18,341 nucleotides of DNA, taken from JAGZHZ01 sp963929865 (GTDB lineage: Bacteria > Bacillota > Clostridia > Lachnospirales > Lachnospiraceae). Under the pieces are notes generated by a model. That model saw nothing but the letters and a program-made list of their open reading frames with translations, was not told where the DNA came from and searched no databases. Position 1 is the stretch's first letter. Each line of letters starts with the position of its first letter. Made by a program: the position numbers and the translations under genes. Shown here in pieces: positions 7,126 to 14,739 of this stretch. The stretch covers positions 1 to 18,341 of the forward strand of contig CAWVKK010000025.1 of NCBI GenBank assembly GCA_963929865.1, read 5' to 3'.

Positions 7126-7155
7126 GAATTTTAAATAAAAGGTCTGAATTTTAAA
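7126..7155 (+). promoter_or_regulatory. direct repeat, candidate response-regulator operator
   Basis: GAATTTTAAA occurs twice (7126-7135 and 7146-7155), 20 bases start to start, which is about two helix turns. AraC-type proteins with two HTH units commonly bind such direct repeats upstream of the -35 region. It lies between the regulator gene and the glucosidase gene, 45 bases before a possible -10 box. Confidence 0.45.
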
Positions 7156-7199
7156 ATATCTGGTCGCTCTCAGGCAATGAAAAACGGCTGCCTTTGCGG

Positions 7200-7248
7200 T
7201 ACAATACTTCCATCAAGAGGGAAAACTTAAGAAAATGAAAATGGAGGT
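7200..7248 (+). promoter_or_regulatory. weak promoter and ribosome site of the glucosidase gene
   Basis: TACAAT (7200-7205) may be a -10 box; there is no recognisable -35, as expected for an activator-dependent promoter. AATGGAGG shortly before ATG 7255 is a good Shine-Dalgarno. The gene may instead, or also, be transcribed from the upstream operon. Confidence 0.35.
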
Positions 7249-7254
7249 AAACGT

Positions 7255-10200
7255 ATGGCAACAAAAACATGGAAAAAAACCGTCACCGCTGCTCTGACAG
7301 CTGCCATGATGACGGCAACCGCAGCTGGCACGGCAATGCCGGTATCCGCTGAGTCAAATCCGGAGCGTGAGGAGTATGGAATGCAGATTTCCAGACAGAT
7401 CGCATCGGAGGGTATGGTTCTGTTAAAAAATGACAACCAGGTGCTTCCTCTTAAGGAAGGGGATTCGGTCGCAGTCTTCGGGCGCGGCGCATGTATGACA
7501 TGCTTTGGAGGAACCGGTTCCGGAAACGTCAACAACAAGCGGAACGTATCGTTCTATCAGGGAATGAGAGAACTGTTCCCGCAGTACGGCATCTCGCTGG
7601 ATTCCAGAATCGAAGAACTGTATTCCTACGAGGCTCCGGAGGAGAACGCGACAAACGATTTCCTGACCCGCGAGATCGACGAAGCGGAAATCGAGGCTGC
7701 CGCTGAGCGGAACAACAAAGCGATCTTTGTCATCACAAGAACAGGCTCGGAAAATGCGGACCGTGTGTTAAGCTCAGATCAGGAGAACCTGATGAAGGCG
7801 CAGTATAACCTGTACGACGCCGAGTTAAAAACCTTAGATCTGATCTGCAAATATTTTGATCAGGTTGTCGTGATCTACAACACATCCAGCACAACCGACA
7901 TCTCAGCTGTCCTCGACGCACAGGTCGACGGCATTTTAGCTTCCTGGCTGCCGGGTTCTGAATCCGGATACGCGCTCGTCGACGTCTTAACCGGAACCGT
8001 CAACCCTTCCGGAAAACTGAACGATACGTGGGCATACCACTTTGAGGACCACTATTCCTCAAAAAACTTTGCAAACTGGCATCACGGCGAGCAGACGACA
8101 GAGGTTTCGCAGAACGAATATGAAAACACGGCTGCAGACGGTCTGATTTCGTTTATCGCATCGAATACATATGAGACGTACGGACTTGACCCGATGCTCA
8201 ACGCCGGTCTGTACCATCCCAAGCAGTACGATCTGGACCCAGCGCTCAACGGCGGAAAGCAGTACACGGCTGTGATCGATGAGAACACGCCGTGCGTGTA
8301 CTATGAGGAGGGCATCTACGTCGGATACCGCTATTTTGACACCTTTGGAATCGACGTTCCTTTTGAATTCGGCTTTGGAATGTCCTACACCACGTTCGAC
8401 ATCAGCGAGGAGCAGGTTTCCATCGACGCGGAGAACGATCAGGTGATCGTAACGGCAAAGGTTACAAATACCGGCGATATCCCAGGAAAGGAAGTCGTTC
8501 AGGTTTATTTCTCCGCCCCGGATTCCGAGGAGCTTGAGAAACCGTACCAGGAGCTTGCAGGCTTCCAGAAGACGCAGGAGCTTGCGCCTGGAGAATCTGA
8601 GGTTGTCACAATCACCTTCCCGACGGCGGATCTCTCCTCCTACAGTGAGGAGAAAGCAGCGTATGTGGCAGACCCGGGACAGTACTTATTCCGCGTCGGA
8701 AATTCTTCCAGAAATACCACAGTCGCCGCAAAGGCAGTTCTTGAGGAGCAGGTGATCACCGAGCAGCTGACCAACCAGCTCGGCATGACTGAGAACGCAA
8801 AGGAGACCCTGACACAAGAGCTGAGCAAGGAAGGATTTGATCCGATCACCTATGACACAGAGGCACAGGAGATTGAAGCCGCTCCGGAGCTGAGCTTAAG
8901 CGCAGAGAGCTTTTCGTTTGCGGACTCTACGGAAATTCCGCAGATCACACAGGAGGAGCTTCAAAATGCTTATCCGGCAGTTACGATGAAGCTGCAGGCA
9001 GTCTATGACGGAACAATCAGCGTGGAAGACTTTGTCTCCCAGCTCAGCACAGAAGAGCTTCTGACCCTGTCCACCGGATGTCTGACCGGACAGGAAGATA
9101 TCGCATCGAAATCGAGAGCGTACAGCGGCTCCGGCGGCATCACAAACAGCCTTCCAAAGTACGGCATCCCATCGATCGTCATGGCAGACGGACCTGCCGG
9201 ACTGCGCATCACAAGGGAAATCACCGATGAAGAGACAGGCGAAATCATAGAAAACAACGCAACCCGTTTCCCGAACGCTTCCGCTACTGCATGTTCCTGG
9301 AACGTAGAGCTTTTGGAGACCATGGGAGATATGATCGGAATCGAGATGATTGAATTTGACATTGACTGGTGGCTGGCTCCTGGAATCAACATCCACCGCA
9401 ATCCGTTAATCGGAAGAAACTTTGAATACTATTCCGAAGACCCGCTCCTGGCAGGAAAAGAAGCGGCTGCGATCTGCAAATATATTCAGTCCCAGAAGGA
9501 TGAAGCCGGGACAGGCGGCGGTGTGTGCGTGAAGCATTTCGCCCTGAACAATGAGGAGAGCAACCGGAAATTTGTCGACACCATCGCAAGCGAGCGCGCG
9601 ATCCGCGAGATCTATCTCAAACCGTTTGAGATCACCGTAAAAGAGGCGGATCCTTACTCCATCATGCCGGCATACAACCGCGTCAACGGTCAGTACTGCG
9701 CGGCAAGCAGAGAGCTTTTGACAAACATCACACGCGGAGAGTGGGGCTTTAACGGCGTATACGTCACCGACTGGAGATACCAGGCGACGCCAGGCGCAAC
9801 GTTCAGCGCAGGCTGCGAGCTTTTGATGCCATACTCCCAGGTCGACTACTTTGACTACTGCGTGGACAATGACGATCCGATGGATACGGTAAGCGTCGCA
9901 CAGCTTCAGGAGAATGTATGCCGCATGATGAACGCAGTCTTAAAGACAAGCTCTATGAGCAGCTTTATCGACACAAAGGCAAGCATACAAGACGAGCAGA
10001 TCCTCGCCGGAGATACCGTCGACGTGACTGTGACCACGACAAAAGACATCAGCAGCGTTCAGCTCTTTGACACAGACGGCAGAAGCGTCTATGCAGCAGC
10101 AGAGCAGAATGAGGATGGAAGCTGGAATGTATCCTTCACCGCAAAAGAGGCAGACAACGAGATCCTGCTCGTCTACACGGAACAGGACGGCGTATTTACA

Positions 10201-10542
10201 AACAGCGGCGCAACGATCTCTTACCATGCAGACGCTGCCCCGGCTGCGGAAGAATCCGCGCAGGAGCCGATCACAGCCGTGATCACAGAGGAAGGCGAGA
10301 TCAAAGCCGGAGAAGAGGTTCACGCACAGATTACCGCTCCAGCGTATGTAGAATTCATCAGACTCTCAGACGGAACGGCAGACATCGAAATGAATGTTGT
10401 CAGAAAGGTAAAACAGGGAAAAGCTGTGTTTGACGTGACCTTTACCGCTTCCGAGTCCCAGACGCTTTCCGTCTGGACCGCAAGCTCCGAAGAGGTGTAT
10501 GAGGACAGCGGCGTCACCGTAGAAGTGACCGTAACACCGTGA
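7255..10542 (+). CDS. secreted GH3 beta-glucosidase with reversed domain order
   Basis: The 1095-residue protein has a signal peptide (basic start, long Ala/Thr-rich core, cleavage likely after PVSA, residue 32). Domains appear in permuted order. The GH3 C-terminal alpha/beta sandwich (about 40-390, IASEGMVLLKNDNQVLPL, ASWLPGSESGYALVDVL) and a FnIII-like domain (about 400-490) come first. The GH3 catalytic barrel follows (about 590-900) with KHF at 760-762 and the nucleophile Asp839 in GFNGVYVTDW. Two related Ig-like repeats end the protein (about 910-1095). The same reversed order is known in Ruminococcus albus and Butyrivibrio glucosidases. It would release terminal beta-linked glucose or xylose outside the cell. 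There is no sortase motif or C-terminal anchor. It follows a sugar-sensing operon. Confidence 0.93.
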   Translation: MATKTWKKTVTAALTAAMMTATAAGTAMPVSAESNPEREEYGMQISRQIASEGMVLLKNDNQVLPLKEGDSVAVFGRGACMTCFGGTGSGNVNNKRNVSFYQGMRELFPQYGISLDSRIEELYSYEAPEENATNDFLTREIDEAEIEAAAERNNKAIFVITRTGSENADRVLSSDQENLMKAQYNLYDAELKTLDLICKYFDQVVVIYNTSSTTDISAVLDAQVDGILASWLPGSESGYALVDVLTGTVNPSGKLNDTWAYHFEDHYSSKNFANWHHGEQTTEVSQNEYENTAADGLISFIASNTYETYGLDPMLNAGLYHPKQYDLDPALNGGKQYTAVIDENTPCVYYEEGIYVGYRYFDTFGIDVPFEFGFGMSYTTFDISEEQVSIDAENDQVIVTAKVTNTGDIPGKEVVQVYFSAPDSEELEKPYQELAGFQKTQELAPGESEVVTITFPTADLSSYSEEKAAYVADPGQYLFRVGNSSRNTTVAAKAVLEEQVITEQLTNQLGMTENAKETLTQELSKEGFDPITYDTEAQEIEAAPELSLSAESFSFADSTEIPQITQEELQNAYPAVTMKLQAVYDGTISVEDFVSQLSTEELLTLSTGCLTGQEDIASKSRAYSGSGGITNSLPKYGIPSIVMADGPAGLRITREITDEETGEIIENNATRFPNASATACSWNVELLETMGDMIGIEMIEFDIDWWLAPGINIHRNPLIGRNFEYYSEDPLLAGKEAAAICKYIQSQKDEAGTGGGVCVKHFALNNEESNRKFVDTIASERAIREIYLKPFEITVKEADPYSIMPAYNRVNGQYCAASRELLTNITRGEWGFNGVYVTDWRYQATPGATFSAGCELLMPYSQVDYFDYCVDNDDPMDTVSVAQLQENVCRMMNAVLKTSSMSSFIDTKASIQDEQILAGDTVDVTVTTTKDISSVQLFDTDGRSVYAAAEQNEDGSWNVSFTAKEADNEILLVYTEQDGVFTNSGATISYHADAAPAAEESAQEPITAVITEEGEIKAGEEVHAQITAPAYVEFIRLSDGTADIEMNVVRKVKQGKAVFDVTFTASESQTLSVWTASSEEVYEDSGVTVEVTVTP

Positions 10543-10629
10543 CAGACTACAGATTTCAATAAAGAATCGATCACAGAATCAAACTCCTTTTTCTGGCGCA
10601 ATATCACAGTAAACAGTAAGTAAGACAGA

Positions 10630-10670
10630 CAAGGCTCCTCCATTGCCTCTAGGCGGTGGCAGGAGCCTTG
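10630..10670 (-). terminator. 18-bp hairpin at the end of the van operon
   Basis: CAAGGCTCCTCCATTGCC (10630-10647) pairs with 10652-10670 through 18 base pairs with two wobbles and one bulged C, around a four-base loop. On the minus strand it is followed by moderately T-rich sequence (TCTGTCTTACTT), so it probably terminates the vanG operon; the plus-strand side has no T-run. The racemase stop codon TAG sits in the loop. Nothing else is seen between 10543 and 10630. Confidence 0.6.
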
Positions 10671-11818
10671 CAGATTCTGGAAACCCTGCTGCCGATTCTG
10701 CTTAGGAGCTCGTTGGCGATCGTGCCGCAGGCGGCGGCAAGCTCCTCCGCGCGGATGGCACAAAAGCCATCCTGTCCGATCAGGGTGACGAGGTCTCCGG
10801 CATGGACTGATTCTATGGAGGAGACGTCCACGATCATCTGATCCATACAGACGCGCCCGACGATATCGGCTCTGCGTCCGCGAATCAGCACATACCCTCT
10901 GCCGGACAGAGAGCGGGGGTATCCGTCCGCGTACCCGACCGGCACGACGGCAAGCCTCCTCTTTTTGTCTGCGCAGTATGACCTGCCATAGCCTACCGTC
11001 TCGCCCGCCTCTATTTCGCGGACCAGCGCAACCTTGCTGTACCACGAGAGAACCGGCGCCACATCCGGGTCAAGCAGAGTCGTATCGGGCTGACTGCGGC
11101 AGCCATAGAGCAGGATTCCAATGCGCGCAGCGTCAAAGGCAAGATCCGGGTAATTCAAAACGCCGTAGCTGCTCTGGACATGGAGCGGCGGAAGAGGGAC
11201 GCCCGCTCTTTGCAGGTCATCTGCCAGCCTTTGAAACGACGCAATCTGTCCCCTCGAGAACGCCATGTCCGCCGGCAAAAGACTGTCCGCCGCGCACAGA
11301 TGCGTATACATGCCGCAGACCAAAAAAGAGGGCAAAAAAAACAAAGAGGCGATCTCTTGCACCTTGTCCGGCGATATGCCGAGGCGGTGCATCCCGGTGT
11401 CAATCTTGATCTCCACCTTTAAAGGGATTCTTGCCTTTGCCAGCTCTTTTGCGTGCGCGAGGTCCACAACCGTCTGCGTCAGATCAAAACGGGCGATTTC
11501 CTGGGCGCACAGGGCAGGCGTATAGCCCAGGATCAGGATGCTTCCGGCTATGCCGCCCCTTCGAAGCCGGATTCCCTCCTCCATCGTGGCAACCGCAAAC
11601 GAAAAGATTCCCATCTGATTGAGGCGGCGACAGACTGCCAGATCGCCGTGCCCGTACGCGTCTGCCTTTACAACCGCCGTCAGCCGGCAGCCTTTGGGCA
11701 AAATCCCTTTTATCTGCGTCACATTGTGATCCAGAGCGCCTAAATCGATTTCACTCCAGGAGCGAATCTTCCCGCTCCTTTTTTCTTCTTGTTCTGTATA
11801 TTTTGCTGTATCTTGCAT
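10649..11818 (-). CDS. vanTr: serine/alanine racemase domain protein of split VanT (VanTr)
   Basis: From ATG 11818 the protein has 389 residues and is a fold-type III PLP racemase. AVVKADAYGHG carries the PLP Lys51. EIKIDTGMHRLG, HVQSSYGVLNYPD, RIGILLYG, the tyrosine region ETVGYGRSY and GRVCMDQMIVDVS follow in the usual order. In this cluster it would make D-Ser for the D-Ala-D-Ser ligase. In most VanT proteins this domain is fused behind a membrane acyltransferase-like domain; here the two are separate genes overlapping by 79 bases, as in the enterococcal vanL operon. The start has only a weak ribosome site (GGTGA), so coupling to vanTm translation is likely. An upstream ATG at 11941 is inside vanTm and less likely. 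A housekeeping alanine racemase is the alternative, but the context argues against it. Confidence 0.88.
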   Translation of the reverse strand: MQDTAKYTEQEEKRSGKIRSWSEIDLGALDHNVTQIKGILPKGCRLTAVVKADAYGHGDLAVCRRLNQMGIFSFAVATMEEGIRLRRGGIAGSILILGYTPALCAQEIARFDLTQTVVDLAHAKELAKARIPLKVEIKIDTGMHRLGISPDKVQEIASLFFLPSFLVCGMYTHLCAADSLLPADMAFSRGQIASFQRLADDLQRAGVPLPPLHVQSSYGVLNYPDLAFDAARIGILLYGCRSQPDTTLLDPDVAPVLSWYSKVALVREIEAGETVGYGRSYCADKKRRLAVVPVGYADGYPRSLSGRGYVLIRGRRADIVGRVCMDQMIVDVSSIESVHAGDLVTLIGQDGFCAIRAEELAAACGTIANELLSRIGSRVSRICKAPATA

Positions 11819-12795
11819 AAAATCACCGCCAAACTGTAAGAAATACCGACAACCAAGCCGTAATGAATCAGACTCTGCTCCACAAAAAAGCGCTCCATGC
11901 GCAGTATGCGGGCAGCCATCCGGACAAACACGATCACCCACGGATGGATCAGATAGATGATCGCGGAATACTTTCGAAGAGAGAGAGCCGTCCTCTCAGA
12001 TATCCGGTCAGACGAATCCAGCAGCATGATAAACAGCCCGCACATGCCGGGAACTAAAAACACGTACATGCTGTCATGGCGCTGCGCCCCTATGCCGTGC
12101 AGCGCTGCCGCTTCCGCCGCGAGCAGGACAAAAGAGCCCATGCACAGGCGCTTTGCCCTGCCGGGAGAAATCCGCAAATCCGGATCCGCAAGCATCCATC
12201 CAAGGCATAAAAAGACGGGGGCAAAAAAGAAACCGTTTCTGGTGTAGCTGCCGATCTGAAAATACGCCTCATAGAAAGCGCATAGCGCAGGGCACTTTGC
12301 GGAAATGCCATAATAGCTGTCGCCGAACAGACCGATCAGGTATAAGACCAGACAGACGCACAGACATCCCTTTTTCGGGAACACGCGCTGCAAAAGCGCG
12401 AGCAGCAGCACACCCTCTATGACAGCCGGAAAATACCACAGATGATAAAAGGTTCCGTCCAGGCACACCGCCCGCAAAAGAGAAGGGACGTCCCGAAAAA
12501 AGTACTGCCCGGCATACAGATTGAGCGGCAGATACAAGGCAATCGCCCCCAGATAGAGCAGACAAAATTTTTTCTCGATCTTCCAGAGCGCTCCAAAATG
12601 GTCTGCTATTTTCGGCATCAGGAAAAATCCGGAAACCATAAAGAAAAACGGGACGGCAATCCGGCATATCACACCCGTCGCAAAAAAGTCAGCCGTCTCC
12701 GAAAAGGACGTGAGCACGCCTGTGTGGATGGCGATCACCAAAAAAGCGCAGAGCATCCGAAAACCGTCAAGAGACGGGTACGTTTTTTTCGCCAT
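11740..12795 (-). CDS. vanTm: membrane domain protein of split VanT (acyltransferase-3 family, VanTm)
   Basis: ATG 12795 overlaps the vanXY stop (TGATG) and gives 351 residues with about ten hydrophobic segments, the acyltransferase_3 fold that forms the N-terminal half of VanT. Segments characteristic of VanT are visible: MLCAFLVIAIHTG, VPFFFMVSGFF, YHLWYFPAVIEGVLLL, LYLIGLFGDSYYG, TRNGFFFAPVFLCLG, and HDSMYVFLVPG. In VanT this half is thought to import L-Ser for the racemase. It ends after a Lys-rich tail (QNKKKKGAG) without reaching the racemase. An A6 run inside this tail lies where a -1 shift would continue into the racemase frame. The ribosome site is weak (AGGGCGG), consistent with coupling to vanXY. 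An ORF start at 12927 would lie inside vanXY and is rejected. Confidence 0.87.
   Translation of the reverse strand: MAKKTYPSLDGFRMLCAFLVIAIHTGVLTSFSETADFFATGVICRIAVPFFFMVSGFFLMPKIADHFGALWKIEKKFCLLYLGAIALYLPLNLYAGQYFFRDVPSLLRAVCLDGTFYHLWYFPAVIEGVLLLALLQRVFPKKGCLCVCLVLYLIGLFGDSYYGISAKCPALCAFYEAYFQIGSYTRNGFFFAPVFLCLGWMLADPDLRISPGRAKRLCMGSFVLLAAEAAALHGIGAQRHDSMYVFLVPGMCGLFIMLLDSSDRISERTALSLRKYSAIIYLIHPWVIVFVRMAARILRMERFFVEQSLIHYGLVVGISYSLAVILCKIQQNIQNKKKKGAGRFAPGVKSI
11758..11784 (+). terminator. antisense intrinsic terminator inside the vanTm/vanTr overlap
   Basis: On the plus strand AGGAGCG (11758-11764) pairs perfectly with CGCTCCT (11773-11779) around an eight-base loop, followed by six Ts (11779-11784) and further T-rich sequence. 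This is a textbook rho-independent terminator, but it points against the van genes. It would stop plus-strand transcripts reading through from the glucosidase gene. Confidence 0.5.
11779..11784 (-). other. A6 run at the vanT split, possible slippage site
   Basis: Read on the minus strand, vanTm has two consecutive AAA lysine codons here. A one-base backward slip on the second gives AGG AGC GGG, the vanTr frame, and would produce one VanT-like protein joined as KKK-RSGKIRSWSEIDL. A seven-base-pair hairpin begins at the last A. The zero frame is AAA AAA G, not the classical A AAA AAG, so slipping is plausible but unproven. Confidence 0.35.
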
Positions 12796-13394
12796 CAGAT
12801 AGCGCCCGCCCTGGACAGACTCTGCGTCATCCGCCCGCCAAGATACTGCCGCACATATTCCTCCAGACAAAGCCGGCGCTCTGCCATCCGCTTCGCATGG
12901 AAAATCCCGACGTACCGGAAATGCCACGGCTCCCAGGCGATCCCTGTGACCGCCTCCTTGCCCTTTGGATAGCGCAGAATCAGTCCGTAGTGCGGGGCAA
13001 GGCGGAGAAACTGTCCGCAGACGCCGTCGTTTGGAAAGTCCGGGCAGATAAAGTCAATCTGATCCTGCTTTCGGGCAAGGTCAATGGCAAGACCGCTCTC
13101 GTGCTCGCTGCAGCCGGGGATGGCTACGTACTGCCTGGTGTAGACCGGTCCGTGATCCCTCATCGCCTGATCCCAGATAGCCTGCTGCTCCTGCCTTGTC
13201 CGAAATCCGCTGACCGGGACGATTTTATCCCAGGCGTCCAGATCTTTGATCAGCTTCTGCAGCGCGCGCGCGGCGCGGCGCTCCATCAAAATGTCAGGCG
13301 TGTGCAAAAAAGCCGGGACGAGATCTTCCTTTGCCGGAATCTGCGAGATCGGGTGATCCGATGAGATCAGCTGTAAATAAAAGTCCTTCTTCAT
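12795..13394 (-). CDS. vanXY: VanXY-type D,D-dipeptidase/D,D-carboxypeptidase
   Basis: The 199-residue protein belongs to zinc peptidase family M15 (VanY/VanXY). Both zinc motifs are present: SEHESGLAID (His98, Asp105) and EPWH (Glu155 catalytic, His158). VPVSGFRTRQEQQAIW and GFRTRQ-type substrate residues precede them. There is no signal peptide or membrane segment, matching cytoplasmic VanXY enzymes rather than membrane-bound VanY. It would remove D-Ala-D-Ala dipeptides and terminal D-Ala from precursors so that only D-Ala-D-Ser precursors reach the wall. Its ATG overlaps the ligase stop by four bases and follows CAGGAGG. It is followed by vanTm through a TGATG overlap. Relative dipeptidase and carboxypeptidase activity cannot be told from sequence. 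Confidence 0.92.
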   Translation of the reverse strand: MKKDFYLQLISSDHPISQIPAKEDLVPAFLHTPDILMERRAARALQKLIKDLDAWDKIVPVSGFRTRQEQQAIWDQAMRDHGPVYTRQYVAIPGCSEHESGLAIDLARKQDQIDFICPDFPNDGVCGQFLRLAPHYGLILRYPKGKEAVTGIAWEPWHFRYVGIFHAKRMAERRLCLEEYVRQYLGGRMTQSLSRAGAI

Positions 13395-14437
13395 ACATTT
13401 TCAACCTCCTGTTCGATTAAAGTCTGTATCAGCTTTTCAAATGAATAGCCGATTCCTCTCATCATATTTGGAAAGCGGCTGTGGGAGGTAAATCCCGGAA
13501 TCGTGTTGATCTCGTTAAAATAGAGATCTCCGCTTTCTGAGAGAAACAAATCCACGCGCGCAAACCCGCTGCAGCCAAAGGCGCGGTAGAGCAGACACGC
13601 CGTCTCCTTGATCCGCTCCGCCGTCTTTTGCGTGACGCGCGCCGGCATATGAATGCGTGAGGTCTTTAGCGTATATTTTTCCGTAAAGTCAAAAAACCCG
13701 GAGGAAAGCTCAATCTCGTCAGGCTCCCCGACAATCAGCTTCTCCTTTCCCATGACAGCGCAGCCCACCTCAAAGCCATCGATGGCCTCCTCTATGATCA
13801 CCTCCGTGTCATACGCAAACGCGCCGGCGACCGCTTTTAACAGCTCCTCCTCCCCCTCGACGCGGGAGATGCCGAACGAGGAACCGGCGCGGACCGGCTT
13901 GACAAACAGCGGGTAGGAGAGAGATTTGACGCATTCTTTCATCTGTTGTCTTGTCCCGATCCGGTCTATTTTTACAGAGCGCGGCGTCAAAACGCCGGCA
14001 GCAGCAGCCAGCTTATGAGCCAGATCCTTGTCCATGCAGAGCGCGCTGGCTAAGACGCCGCAGCCGATACAGGGAATCCCCGCCATCTGCAAGACGCCCT
14101 GGACCGCGCCGTCCTCACCGTTTTTTCCATGCAGCACCGGAAACGCGCCGTCGAGCCGATACGCATGGACGGACTGATCCTTAACCTCCAAAAATCCGTG
14201 GACGCAGGCGTCCGGCAGCAGAAACGCTCTGGCAGTTTCACCCTGCTGCCAGATGTCCTGCTCGATCTCTCCGACGTCTCCTTGAAAGCGCAGCCACTGC
14301 CCCTCCCTGGTAATGCCGAGCAAAACCAGCTCATATTTTTCCTTGTCGATCGCGCGGATGACGGCTGAAGCCGACTGCAAGGAGACGCTGTACTCGCTTG
14401 AGTGTCCACCGAATATCACTGCAATTCTTTTTCTCAT
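13391..14437 (-). CDS. vanG: D-alanine--D-serine ligase, VanG-like
   Basis: This is a 348-residue ATP-grasp ligase of the Ddl family. The start at ATG 14437 (MRKRIAVIFGGHSSEYSVSLQSA) matches family N-termini and length; the ATG at 14449 abuts its own ribosome site. ATP-grasp features follow: PLFVKPVRAGSSFGISRV, the omega-loop motif FFDFTEKYTLKTSRIHMPAR, GCSGFARVDLFL and NEINTIPGFTSHSRFPNMM. The EKYTLKTS loop is the type seen in VanG/VanC/VanE D-Ala-D-Ser ligases and lacks the EKGSENA form of VanA/VanB lactate ligases. It would make D-Ala-D-Ser for low-affinity vancomycin targets. It heads the resistance operon behind its own promoter. A closer VanE/VanL identity is possible; the vanR-S-ligase-XY-T order fits vanG clusters. 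Confidence 0.92.
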   Translation of the reverse strand: MRKRIAVIFGGHSSEYSVSLQSASAVIRAIDKEKYELVLLGITREGQWLRFQGDVGEIEQDIWQQGETARAFLLPDACVHGFLEVKDQSVHAYRLDGAFPVLHGKNGEDGAVQGVLQMAGIPCIGCGVLASALCMDKDLAHKLAAAAGVLTPRSVKIDRIGTRQQMKECVKSLSYPLFVKPVRAGSSFGISRVEGEEELLKAVAGAFAYDTEVIIEEAIDGFEVGCAVMGKEKLIVGEPDEIELSSGFFDFTEKYTLKTSRIHMPARVTQKTAERIKETACLLYRAFGCSGFARVDLFLSESGDLYFNEINTIPGFTSHSRFPNMMRGIGYSFEKLIQTLIEQEVENV

Positions 14438-14500
14438 TCTAAATATCATCCTTTCTGAAACAGCGCTCTGACTGTTCTTTTATTTTTCTTTTCTGGTCTT

Positions 14501-14576
14501 ATCATAGCAGACACACAAGAGGCAGTTCTTTTGGCGGGCTTTGGAAACCATTAAGATTTCATTAAGGAAACATAAG
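14501..14576 (-). promoter_or_regulatory. vanG operon promoter with candidate VanR sites
   Basis: On the minus strand TGCTATGAT (extended -10, TATGAT at 14506-14501) lacks a good -35. Upstream, on the plus strand, three 11-base units start at 14545, 14556 and 14567 (AAACCATTAAG, ATTTCATTAAG, GAAACATAAGT). OmpR-family regulators bind such 11-bp direct repeats. TTAAGATTTC (14551-14560) recurs exactly in the vanR promoter at nearly the same distance from its -10. The remainder of 14438-14739 is the vanRS terminator. Confidence 0.7.
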
Positions 14577-14622
14577 TGTTTTCCAAAGAGGAAAAACGAA
14601 GCGCAGACAGCCGGAAAAAGGC

Positions 14623-14680
14623 AAAAAAAAATCCGCGGCACACAGCCAATTTGCACAAATCGATTGTGTACAGCAGATTT
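14623..14680 (-). terminator. intrinsic terminator of vanRS
   Basis: On the minus strand AAATCTGCTGTACACA (14680-14665) pairs with TGTGTGCCGCGGATTT (14644-14629): 15 of 16 positions pair (two as G-T wobbles), around a 20-base loop, followed by an eight-to-nine-base T-run. It lies about 60 bases after the vanS stop and separates vanRS from the resistance operon. Confidence 0.85.
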
Positions 14681-14739
14681 TTTAAAAATGTCCATCTTGA
14701 CGCGCATAAAGCATTTGAAAAATATTTATTCAAAAAATC

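Noticed and set aside
10649..11941. Longer racemase reading starting at ATG 11941.
   Set aside because: The extra 41 residues lie wholly inside vanTm, resemble no racemase N-terminus and are Cys-rich; ATG 11818 fits family alignments better.
12153..13364. Several long plus-strand ORFs opposite the van genes (up to 176 codons).
   Set aside because: They are shadows of the GC-rich minus-strand genes, Arg/Pro-rich and without recognisable domains.
14480..14707. 75-codon ORF on the minus strand between vanS and the ligase.
   Set aside because: It covers the vanRS terminator hairpin and the candidate VanR sites and has low-complexity composition; no family resemblance.
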